DNA from: Thiomicrospira sp. UBA5634
Lineage (GTDB): Bacteria; Pseudomonadota; Gammaproteobacteria; Thiomicrospirales; Thiomicrospiraceae
NCBI GenBank assembly: GCA_002421475.1
Contig: DIJW01000064.1
Location: 1-9,426 of the forward strand
DNA: 9,426 nucleotides
Reading direction: 5' to 3'
Position 1 is the stretch's first letter, and every line of letters starts with the position of its first letter. The position numbers were made by a program, and so were the translations under genes. This document shows, one piece after another, positions 1 to 5,653 of this stretch. The notes under the pieces were generated by a model. The model worked only from the letters and a program-made list of their open reading frames with translations. It did no database searches and was not told where the DNA came from.

Positions 1-134
1 CTCACTGGACGTTACGCCGCAGAGACATGCTTTCTAAAGGCAAAAACTCACCGTTTATCGGCTGGGAGTTTAGCGGCCCAGTTGAAATGACCTTATTCCA
101 AGGTCGCCCGGTTTATTTGGCCAATGAAGTTTAG
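1..134 (+). CDS. Dihydroorotase-family protein (PyrC or PyrC'-like), C-terminal end, partial
   Basis: The frame is open from the window edge and reads 43 residues to the TAG at 132-134. The visible tail (LSKGKNSPFIGWEFSGPV, then a strand ending GRPVYLANEV) has the C-terminal signature of dihydroorotase/allantoinase-type amidohydrolases: an S/K-x-NSPF-x-G segment followed by a beta-strand 'TLFxGRPVY' that closes the small beta-sandwich. The catalytic part lies outside the window, so whether this is an active enzyme of pyrimidine synthesis (carbamoyl-aspartate to dihydroorotate) or a non-catalytic PyrC' that assembles with aspartate carbamoyltransferase cannot be told from here. From family knowledge, Pseudomonas has such a PyrC' next to pyrB in the same broad neighbourhood as yggS, and a second true dihydroorotase lies at the other end of this window, so PyrC' is plausible. 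The stop overlaps the next gene by 11 nt, which suggests one operon. Confidence 0.75.
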   Translation, partial: HWTLRRRDMLSKGKNSPFIGWEFSGPVEMTLFQGRPVYLANEV

Positions 135-795
135 CGTCGAAGCGCTTTTTATCAGCCAACAGGTACAACCGCATGATGGTTGGCTGATTCAGCTTAAGCT
201 GCATGACTACATGCCATTAACGGTCGGCAGTCGTTTAGTGTGGCAGTTCAACCAGGCCTGGTTGTTTAATCAACAAAATGTCAACATTACCTTGCTGAGT
301 GATCAACGTTGGCAAGACTTGGTTCCCAATCAGTCGTTTAGGCTTGAACTGCGTCAAACCGAAGTTACGTTTAATCCGCAACCCCATCAGTTGTGGTTAG
401 GCCATAACCTCAGCCAAGCCGCCGTATTTGATGCCGCCAAACGTTGGCAAAACAGCCCTCGACCTAAAGGGCAATTTATGGCATTACTCAGTGCGGATGA
501 GGGATTTGTGTTTCAGCCGAAACCGGCGCGTTTTATGTTGAATTTTGCGCCACAAGCTATTGCGGCCTCGGCGTTACTGGAAGATTTCGGCGTACCAAAC
601 CGCTTAGCTACGCCGATAGGATCGCCCGGTTGCTGGGAAGGTGACATCAGTGAACTTTACCAGGCTTGGTTAGAGGTTAACCATCACCAGGCCTGGTCAA
701 TTTATGGCTGGTTAACACGACAGCAACAGCAAGCGTGCTTAGAACTTACACAAACCTATAACACTATTAACTTTCAACTACTACCTTTACCCTGA
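124..795 (+). CDS. Hypothetical protein, possibly a degenerate PyrK/ferredoxin-reductase-like protein
   Basis: This is a 223-aa soluble protein with no signal peptide or membrane helix. It starts at ATG 124, the first start after an in-frame stop, and overlaps the upstream dihydroorotase-family gene by 11 nt, pointing to translational coupling; no strong ribosome binding site precedes it. The layout recalls the ferredoxin-reductase fold of PyrK-type electron-transfer subunits: an N-terminal beta-rich part (1-85), a glycine turn 'LWLGHN' near 90-95 followed by a helix, then 'LLEDFGVPNRLA' (151-162) and 'GSPGCWEGDISEL' (166-178), which sits where NAD(P)-binding reductases have a 'G-x-x-G-x-V-T-D-L' stretch. 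It has only two cysteines (170, 205), so the [2Fe-2S] cluster site of PyrK is absent. It is unusually rich in tryptophan (ten). Placement next to a pyr gene supports a pyrimidine link. The gene is sound; the functional reading is inference at low confidence. Confidence 0.8.
   Translation: MKFSVEALFISQQVQPHDGWLIQLKLHDYMPLTVGSRLVWQFNQAWLFNQQNVNITLLSDQRWQDLVPNQSFRLELRQTEVTFNPQPHQLWLGHNLSQAAVFDAAKRWQNSPRPKGQFMALLSADEGFVFQPKPARFMLNFAPQAIAASALLEDFGVPNRLATPIGSPGCWEGDISELYQAWLEVNHHQAWSIYGWLTRQQQQACLELTQTYNTINFQLLPLP
250..263. repeat. Iterated palindrome copy 1 (AACCAGGCCTGGTT)
   Basis: A perfect 14-bp palindrome with the core CAGGCCTG, inside the PyrK-like ORF, where it is read as Gln-Ala-Trp. It is one of six core copies in the window. 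Confidence 0.7.
686..697. repeat. Iterated palindrome copy 2 (ACCAGGCCTGGT)
   Basis: A perfect 12-bp palindrome, again read as Gln-Ala-Trp in the PyrK-like ORF. A one-mismatch relative (CCAGGCTTGG) lies at 660-669 in the same gene. Confidence 0.7.
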
Positions 796-1032
796 CTACG
801 AACTGACGCCGCCCAAATGACTCGAACCTTTACGCAACTTATGCGCTAGCGCCTCTAGTTCCTTGGCAAAATCGTGTTGGGCTTGTGAATACACGACACC
901 TAATGCCGCTTCAACCAGGGTTTCGAGCTCATCAAAATGTTCCGGCAAAATTTGGTTAGCTACGGCCTCATCCAGCATAATTTTAAAACGGTTCACCACT
1001 TGTTTTGCATGACCGGTAATTTGCACACTCAT
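796..1032 (-). CDS. Small hypothetical protein downstream of ppk2 (78 aa)
   Basis: I do not recognise this family. The 78-residue product is predicted to be almost wholly alpha-helical and soluble: a helix with basic and hydrophobic positions (9-24, KQVVNRFKIMLDEAVA), an acidic helix (31-43, EHFDELETLVEAA) and a helix with a basic end (51-68, AQHDFAKELEALAHKLRK), then a Ser/Gly tail. It has no cysteine, signal peptide or membrane segment. The ATG at 1032-1030 is preceded by a run of six or seven G on the minus strand (1047-1040 region) that can serve as ribosome binding site. It begins 16 nt after the ppk2 stop on the same strand, so the two are very likely cotranscribed and may act together. 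Its TAG (798-796) directly abuts the TGA of the convergent PyrK-like gene. Confidence 0.75.
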   Translation of the reverse strand: MSVQITGHAKQVVNRFKIMLDEAVANQILPEHFDELETLVEAALGVVYSQAQHDFAKELEALAHKLRKGSSHLGGVSS

Positions 1033-1048
1033 TGTTCATCCCCCCCGC

Positions 1049-1843
1049 TTAATCGTCTTGGAAAATATCATCACCGGAACTTAAGATCAGTGGATCCGGC
1101 AAGCCCACCACAGTTTCTTCTTTGCCTTCATAAGGCAATGAATTCAGCACGAAACGCATACACGCTAAGCGGGCACGTTTTTTATCATTCGATTTGATCA
1201 CCGTCCAAGGCGCTTCTTTGGTATTGGTATAAAAAAACATATCTTCTTTGGCTTTAGTGTATTCATCCCAACGATCGAGTGAAGCCAAATCCATTGGACT
1301 GAGTTTCCACTGTTTTAACGGATCAGTTTTACGTCCGTTAAAACGGCGTAATTGTTCTTTGCGTCCGACTGAAAACCAAAACTTCATCAAATGAATGCCG
1401 TCAGCCACCAACATACGCTCAACATCGGGCGCTTGGTGCATAAATTGGGTGTATTGCGCCGGTGTACAAAAACCCATTACACGCTCAACACCGGATCGGT
1501 TGTACCAAGAACGGTCAAACAACACCATTTCACCGGCGGTCGGCATATTTTCTAAATAACGCTGAAAATACCACTGCCCTTTTTCAATTTCGCTCGGTTT
1601 ATCTAACGCCACCACACGCGCGCCGCGCGGGTTTAAGTGCTCCATAATGCGTTTGATTGTACCGCCTTTACCTGCAGCATCACGCCCTTCAAATACCATC
1701 ACAACCCGTTGATCGTTTTCTTTAACCCATTTTTGCAATTTTAAGAGTTCAATCTGCAATAAACGTTTGGTTTCTTCATATTCTTCTCGTGATAACCGAT
1801 CTTCATAGGGATAACTGCTTTCACTCGATTTAACTTGCTTCAC
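1049..1843 (-). CDS. ppk2: Polyphosphate kinase 2, class I (ADP/GDP-type)
   Basis: A 264-aa single-domain PPK2 that transfers phosphate between inorganic polyphosphate and nucleoside diphosphates in the cytoplasm, usually favouring nucleotide regeneration from polyphosphate. Diagnostic motifs are present: Walker A 'FEGRDAAGKGGTIKR' (about 51-65), with the metal-binding Asp55 of GRDAAGKGG; Walker B and its flank 'VLFDRSWYNRSGVE' (107-120); and the lid region 'RRFNGRKTDPLKQWKLS' (166-182), followed by 'RWDEYTKAKEDMFFYT', typical of one-domain class I enzymes. The frame can be extended to a TTG at 1867, but a GGAGG at 1852-1848 sits 4 nt before a GTG at 1843-1841, so I chose that GTG. It is transcribed divergently from yggS and leads the small gene at 796-1032. 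Whether ADP or GDP is preferred cannot be read from sequence. Confidence 0.93.
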   Translation of the reverse strand: MKQVKSSESSYPYEDRLSREEYEETKRLLQIELLKLQKWVKENDQRVVMVFEGRDAAGKGGTIKRIMEHLNPRGARVVALDKPSEIEKGQWYFQRYLENMPTAGEMVLFDRSWYNRSGVERVMGFCTPAQYTQFMHQAPDVERMLVADGIHLMKFWFSVGRKEQLRRFNGRKTDPLKQWKLSPMDLASLDRWDEYTKAKEDMFFYTNTKEAPWTVIKSNDKKRARLACMRFVLNSLPYEGKEETVVGLPDPLILSSGDDIFQDD

Positions 1844-1942
1844 ATTGCCTCCGTGGTTATTACACAATTTATTTAGGGCTATTGCATTTCTAAGCTTAAC
1901 GCTATTGTTTAATCACGCGCAAGGCATAAATCCAACAAACCC

Positions 1943-1948
1943 TATAAT
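1943..1948 (+). promoter_or_regulatory. Candidate -10 element for yggS
   Basis: A perfect TATAAT in the 166-nt divergent ppk2-yggS intergenic region, placing a start point about 55 nt ahead of the yggS ATG. No good -35 hexamer lies 16-18 nt upstream (the bases there read CAAGGC or similar), so the assignment is tentative. No convincing promoter was found on the opposite strand for ppk2. Confidence 0.35.
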
Positions 1949-2009
1949 TCCTTTTTTGCTGACCAAAGTGCTAGAATTGGACTGTTTTCACCAACAGGGA
2001 GGGGTTAAA

Positions 2010-2702
2010 ATGCCTACGCTTGCCGAACGTTATCAAACCGTAAAAAACCGCATTATCCATGCTGAACAACAATCGCAACGTCCAGCTAATAGCGTGCATT
2101 TATTAGCGGTGAGTAAAACCAAACCCATTGAAGATATTAATGCGCTCGCTACGCTCGGTCAGCAGGCTTTTGGTGAAAACTATGTTCAAGAAGCGCTGGA
2201 TAAAATACAGCAACGTCCTGATCTGGAATGGCATTTTATCGGCCCGATCCAATCGAACAAAACCAAACCGATTGCTGAACATTTTGATTGGGTAGAAAGT
2301 GTTGATCGCTTAAAAATTGCCGAACGGCTAAGTGCACAACGACCGACTGATAAACCGGCTCTTAATATTTTGCTGCAGGTTAATATTAGTGGCGAACCCT
2401 CAAAATCGGGTTTTGAACCGACCGAACTACTCAACATTGCCAGCCAAATTGACGCACTACCAGGCCTGGTGATTCGAGGTTTGATGGCAATACCCGAGCC
2501 TGAATCAGACCTTTTAAAACAACGTCAACCCTTTGCGCACATGCTTAAACTTTTTACTCGGCTACAACAAGTGTTACCCCATCGCCCGATTGACACGCTG
2601 TCAATGGGCATGTCGGCAGATCTGGAGGCCGCCATTAGCGAAGGCTCCACTCAAGTCCGTATCGGCAGCGACTTATTTGGGGCTCGCAGTTACGCAAACT
2701 GA
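2010..2702 (+). CDS. yggS: YggS/PROSC-family pyridoxal 5'-phosphate homeostasis protein
   Basis: A 230-aa cytosolic protein that binds pyridoxal 5'-phosphate and buffers its level; the family has an alanine-racemase-like TIM-barrel fold but no known catalytic activity. Family signatures are all present: the PLP lysine Lys36 in 'LLAVSKTKP' (31-39), 'AFGENYVQEALDK' (53-65), 'WHFIGPIQSNKTK' (74-86), 'VNISGEPSKSGF' (124-135), 'RGLMAIP' (156-162) and the phosphate-cup segments 'SMGMSADLEAAI' (198-209) and 'RIGSDLFGAR' (217-226). Length is normal. The frame is open back to 1845, but the ATG at 2010 is preceded by an excellent ribosome binding site (AGGGAGGGG, 1996-2004, spacing 5) and gives the usual family N-terminus. 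It stands alone between the divergent ppk2 and the chemoreceptor genes. Confidence 0.96.
   Translation: MPTLAERYQTVKNRIIHAEQQSQRPANSVHLLAVSKTKPIEDINALATLGQQAFGENYVQEALDKIQQRPDLEWHFIGPIQSNKTKPIAEHFDWVESVDRLKIAERLSAQRPTDKPALNILLQVNISGEPSKSGFEPTELLNIASQIDALPGLVIRGLMAIPEPESDLLKQRQPFAHMLKLFTRLQQVLPHRPIDTLSMGMSADLEAAISEGSTQVRIGSDLFGARSYAN
2459..2470. repeat. Iterated palindrome copy 3 (ACCAGGCCTGGT)
   Basis: A perfect 12-bp palindrome inside yggS, here read in a different frame as Pro-Gly-Leu. Confidence 0.7.
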
Positions 2703-2737
2703 TGGCTTTCGTTTATGCCGCAATTCAACATTCTTGG

Positions 2738-2765
2738 TTGATATTTTTAGCATCGGCGGTATATT
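2738..2765 (+). promoter_or_regulatory. Candidate sigma-70 promoter of the first chemoreceptor gene
   Basis: TTGATA (2738-2743) and TATATT (2760-2765), each one mismatch from consensus, are separated by 16 nt. The predicted start lies near 2772, giving a leader of about 70 nt. It starts 35 nt after the yggS stop, so the receptor can be expressed independently. No clear flagellar sigma-28 or sigma-54 site was found here. Confidence 0.5.
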
Positions 2766-2778
2766 ACACCCCTCAAAT

Positions 2779-2796
2779 TGAGCCGTAAGCGGCTCA
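2779..2796 (+). promoter_or_regulatory. Hairpin in the 5' leader of the first chemoreceptor gene
   Basis: TGAGCCG and CGGCTCA pair over 7 bp around a TAAG loop. No T-run follows on either strand, so it is a poor intrinsic terminator for yggS. It falls just after the predicted transcription start and could act as a leader hairpin or a dyad operator. The function is not known. Confidence 0.4.
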
Positions 2797-2843
2797 TCAC
2801 AACAAAAATAACATAATAATAAAATCATCTTCAGGAGCTCAAC

Positions 2844-5318
2844 GTGTTAAACAGCATTTCCGCCAAGTTACTTTTTCGCATGATTCTTGTCAGCGCCGCA
2901 GGCCTGGTGATTGGCTTAGGAATGGTTTTAAAATCCTCATCCGACCTGCAATACACAACGGCAGAAAACCTTGCGTTCGAAAAACGTGAGCAATCGCTGA
3001 TGTTTATCAACTCAAAAGTCGATGCAACACTCAATACGGTACAAGGCATTGTGGCGGGCAACCCAAGTATTGGCCAGTATTTTTTAGACGGCAACCACCA
3101 AGGATTGCATGACATCACCACCAAAGTTGCCGCAGACTTCAAACGATCAACCGATTACACCAACCTATCTTTCGTCGGTTTTGATCGTGAAAATAAAATT
3201 TTTGTTCGTTCGTTTCATGCCTTGCCTGATCCGGCTATTGGCAAAAAAGCACCGCGCGACTTTTCAGATCTGCTGCAAGGTCGCCTGCTCAGTTCTGCCA
3301 GCATTGACTTATCAGGCGTCGGGCTATTTATTACGGCATCCGTGCCGGTCATGGCACCCCATTCCCAAACCCAGGTGGTCGGCGTTCTTGATATTAGATC
3401 AGGACTTGGCAGCATCGTTGACCAGATGGCTAAAGAGGGCGCGTATATGGTGGCATTAATTAATCAAACCGGCTTAAAACGTTGGGAGAAAGGTGCAGGC
3501 AACCCTAAAATGGGTTCATACCATCTTGCCCATCAAAACTGGTTTAATCAATCCAGCAACTGGTTTGAAGGTTTAGACATTGATAAATTAGTCGAACAGG
3601 AGTTTGCAATCACAAACGGTAAAGCGATCTCAACCGCACCAATCAAAAGCAGTGATGGCAATACGGTGGGTTATTATCTCATCGGCATGGATATGTCACA
3701 CCCAGACATGACAAATGCGATGCAAGGTGTCAATAAAGTGATCATCATCATGTTTGTGTTGATTATTGGCTTGATCGCCGTCTTAATTTTGTTTTTATGG
3801 CACGCCACAAAAACGATTGTCAGCAAACCAGTTCAGTCAATCCTCAACGCAATTCGAAATGTTGAACAAACCGGCAAGATTGACACGCAACTTGACAGCA
3901 AAGCGCAAGATGAAGTGGGCGCAATGACCCGCGCGTTTGCTTCTTTACTACACCAAATAGATCAAGCATTAAACGAAGCCAATCGAACTGTTTTAGCCAT
4001 AGCTGACGGTGACTTCAGCCAGTCGATGCAAGGTAATTATCGCGGTGATTTACGCACCCTGAAAGAAGGTGTTAATGCCTCTGCAAGCAGTGTTTCCTTT
4101 ATGATGAATGAGTTGTCAAAAGTAATGCAAGCACTCAAGGCTGGGCAATTTGATGTTCGCATGGATGAAAAAGTTGCACCTAACTTCCGAAATCTTGTTG
4201 AAAGTGCTTTGCAATCCATGGAAACAGTTATGGTGGAAATCAATCAAACTTTATCTGGCATGCAACAAGGTCAATTCAATCTTCGCGTAACCGCCGAAGC
4301 AAACGGCGAACTTTTAATACTTAAAAGCCACGTGAATGAGTCATTAAGTGCCCTCGAATCAGCCATTAAAGAAATCAATCAAATCATGATCGCTCAAGCA
4401 CAAGGCGATTTAAGCCAAACAATTCAAGGTGAATATCAAGGAGAGTTAAATGATCTTAAACGTGCCATCAACGCCTCCAGCGACCAGTTAAATAAAATTG
4501 TTATGGATGCAATAGAAGTATCAAGCCAAGTAACCAATGCGGCTTATGAAGTTTCGCGCGGTGCAATGGATCTGAGTGATAGAGTACAGCAACAAGCCGC
4601 TTCCGTTGAAGAAACATCCGCCACCATGGAACAAATGAACAGTGCTGTACAAAACACAAACGACCACGCAAAACGCGCTGCAGAAGTAGCGCATGAAGTG
4701 CAAGAAAAAGCCCAACAAGGTAATGCTGTTATGGCTGATACCATTGATGCGATGAGCTCTATTCAAGAATCCAGTCATAAAATTAGTGAAATAGTCGCAC
4801 TCATTGACGGCATCGCATTCCAAACAAACTTGCTAGCATTAAACGCCGCCGTTGAAGCAGCACGTGCCGGTGATCATGGGCGCGGTTTCGCAGTGGTGGC
4901 CGGGGAAGTTCGTGCGTTAGCACAAAAATCAGCTGAAGCTGCAAAAGACATAAAAAACTTGATCGACGAGAGCGTAACAAGAATTGATCAGGGAACAAAA
5001 TTAGCGACTGAGTCAGGTGAGGTTTTATCTCAAATAATGGGATCTGTTGAAGATGTTTCAAACATGATTGAACAAATTGCACGTGCCTCAACCGAACAAG
5101 CCGATGGTATTTCGCAGGTCAACAAAGCAATTGCTCAAATTGACAGTGGTACGCAACAAAATGCCGCATTAGTTGAACAAACAAGTGCCGCGGCTGAAAG
5201 CTTAAATGAACAGGCTCAAGTTTTACGCGATGATATGAGTCGCTTTAAAACCAAACAGTCTGGGTCACTAAAAACACCTTCAAATTTAAAACTTACTGAT
5301 AACACTCACTCTAACTAA
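2844..5318 (+). CDS. Methyl-accepting chemotaxis protein with Cache-like sensor and poly-HAMP (MCP1)
   Basis: An 824-aa inner-membrane chemoreceptor that would relay periplasmic ligand binding to the CheA-CheW complex. Order: a first membrane helix (about 10-29); a periplasmic Cache-like, probably double-Cache, sensor (about 30-295) with '[15 protein letters not shown]' (110-124) and '[15 protein letters not shown]' (228-242); a second membrane helix (about 297-320); a canonical HAMP (321-375, KPV then DEVGAM); and four further HAMP-like units (about 376-560), each with a G-x-F/L turn. The signalling hairpin follows (about 570-795), with a methylation helix '[16 protein letters not shown]' and the conserved tip at 655-694. 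Spacing from methylation helix to tip equals that of Tsr as I recall it, so 36-heptad class. The GTG start at 2844 has AGGAG (2833-2837, spacing 6), and its N-terminus aligns residue for residue with MCP2. The 30-residue C-terminal tail lacks a CheR-binding pentapeptide. The ligand is unknown. Confidence 0.94.
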   Translation: MLNSISAKLLFRMILVSAAGLVIGLGMVLKSSSDLQYTTAENLAFEKREQSLMFINSKVDATLNTVQGIVAGNPSIGQYFLDGNHQGLHDITTKVAADFKRSTDYTNLSFVGFDRENKIFVRSFHALPDPAIGKKAPRDFSDLLQGRLLSSASIDLSGVGLFITASVPVMAPHSQTQVVGVLDIRSGLGSIVDQMAKEGAYMVALINQTGLKRWEKGAGNPKMGSYHLAHQNWFNQSSNWFEGLDIDKLVEQEFAITNGKAISTAPIKSSDGNTVGYYLIGMDMSHPDMTNAMQGVNKVIIIMFVLIIGLIAVLILFLWHATKTIVSKPVQSILNAIRNVEQTGKIDTQLDSKAQDEVGAMTRAFASLLHQIDQALNEANRTVLAIADGDFSQSMQGNYRGDLRTLKEGVNASASSVSFMMNELSKVMQALKAGQFDVRMDEKVAPNFRNLVESALQSMETVMVEINQTLSGMQQGQFNLRVTAEANGELLILKSHVNESLSALESAIKEINQIMIAQAQGDLSQTIQGEYQGELNDLKRAINASSDQLNKIVMDAIEVSSQVTNAAYEVSRGAMDLSDRVQQQAASVEETSATMEQMNSAVQNTNDHAKRAAEVAHEVQEKAQQGNAVMADTIDAMSSIQESSHKISEIVALIDGIAFQTNLLALNAAVEAARAGDHGRGFAVVAGEVRALAQKSAEAAKDIKNLIDESVTRIDQGTKLATESGEVLSQIMGSVEDVSNMIEQIARASTEQADGISQVNKAIAQIDSGTQQNAALVEQTSAAAESLNEQAQVLRDDMSRFKTKQSGSLKTPSNLKLTDNTHSN
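2899..2908. repeat. Iterated palindrome copy 4 (CAGGCCTGGT)
   Basis: A core copy with one left-arm mismatch (GCAGGCCTGGT in context), inside MCP1 and read as Ala-Gly-Leu in its first membrane helix. Confidence 0.6.
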
Positions 5319-5384
5319 AAAAGAGGTTTACTCGCACATAATGGGTAGACCGTATTTTTTACTTTAGCTACATGCTAAATCAGT

Positions 5385-5411
5385 AACGCCCTGCATTGTC
5401 AGGGCGTTTTT
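5385..5411 (+). terminator. Rho-independent terminator of MCP1
   Basis: ACGCCCTG (5386-5393) pairs perfectly with CAGGGCGT (5400-5407) around a six-base loop, followed by TTTTT (5407-5411). It lies 67 nt after the MCP1 stop and separates the two receptor transcripts. Confidence 0.9.
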
Positions 5412-5569
5412 ACACCAAACCTTAACAATCCTCCATCGCTTGGTGCACGCATTTACCTGCTCTATAAAATACAAAACTACTTAAAATGAAATAACTAAGG
5501 TTTTAAACTGAGGTCGTTGTAATTTTTTGTCTTACTTGTATAGTTGACCGGTATCAAGTTTTTCAGGTC

Positions 5570-5598
5570 GTGACATCGCTCAAACTTGCTGGTAAAAT
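5570..5598 (+). promoter_or_regulatory. Candidate sigma-70 promoter of the second chemoreceptor gene
   Basis: GTGACA (5570-5575) and TAAAAT (5593-5598) are separated by 17 nt. The -10 is extended by a TG one base upstream (TGGTAAAAT). Each hexamer has one mismatch. The start point would fall about 50 nt ahead of the ATG. Confidence 0.55.
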
Positions 5599-5653
5599 TT
5601 CAATTTTTCGAACAAACCAATCTCTTTGAACTAATTAACACCAGAGGATACAC

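Larger units (their letters stand above)
5319..5653. other. Intergenic region between the two chemoreceptor genes (335 nt)
   Basis: It contains no credible ORF. It starts with an AT-rich small hairpin (TTTAGC/GCTAAA, 5363-5379), then the terminator of MCP1 (5385-5411), then about 160 nt of AT-rich sequence with only weak inverted repeats (for example CACCAA at 5413-5418 with TTGGTG at 5440-5445), and ends with the MCP2 promoter candidate and a leader of about 50 nt. A second, weaker promoter match (TTGTAA, 16 nt, TATAGT) lies at 5517-5544. I see no RNA gene or mobile-element end here. Confidence 0.6.

Noticed and set aside
937..1197. Plus-strand 86-aa ORF across the small gene and the ppk2 3' end
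   Set aside because: It is antisense to two well-supported genes and has no recognisable features.
1844..1867. N-terminal extension of ppk2 to a TTG at 1867
   Set aside because: GGAGG at 1852-1848 is placed correctly for the GTG at 1843-1841 and would lie inside the coding region if the TTG were used; the extension adds no family residues.
1845..2009. N-terminal extension of yggS by 55 residues, including a hydrophobic stretch resembling a signal peptide
   Set aside because: YggS proteins are cytosolic, about 230 aa, and a very strong ribosome binding site immediately precedes the ATG at 2010.
2782..2789. GCCGTAAG as a flagellar sigma-28 -10 element (consensus GCCGATAA)
   Set aside because: There is no TAAA-type -35 at the required distance, and the bases are part of the hairpin dyad.
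2779..2796. Hairpin as a rho-independent terminator of yggS
   Set aside because: No U-tract follows the stem on either strand, and it lies downstream of a good promoter candidate for the next gene.
4521..4823. Minus-strand 100-aa ORF rich in Cys and Phe opposite the MCP1 signalling domain
   Set aside because: Its composition is what the complement of a Gln/Ala/Glu-rich coiled coil gives; no ribosome binding site or family match was seen.
4846..4921. Near-identical DNA between MCP1 and MCP2 around the signalling tip, considered as a repeat or recombination site
   Set aside because: It encodes the most conserved stretch of all chemoreceptors; the similarity is explained by protein conservation.
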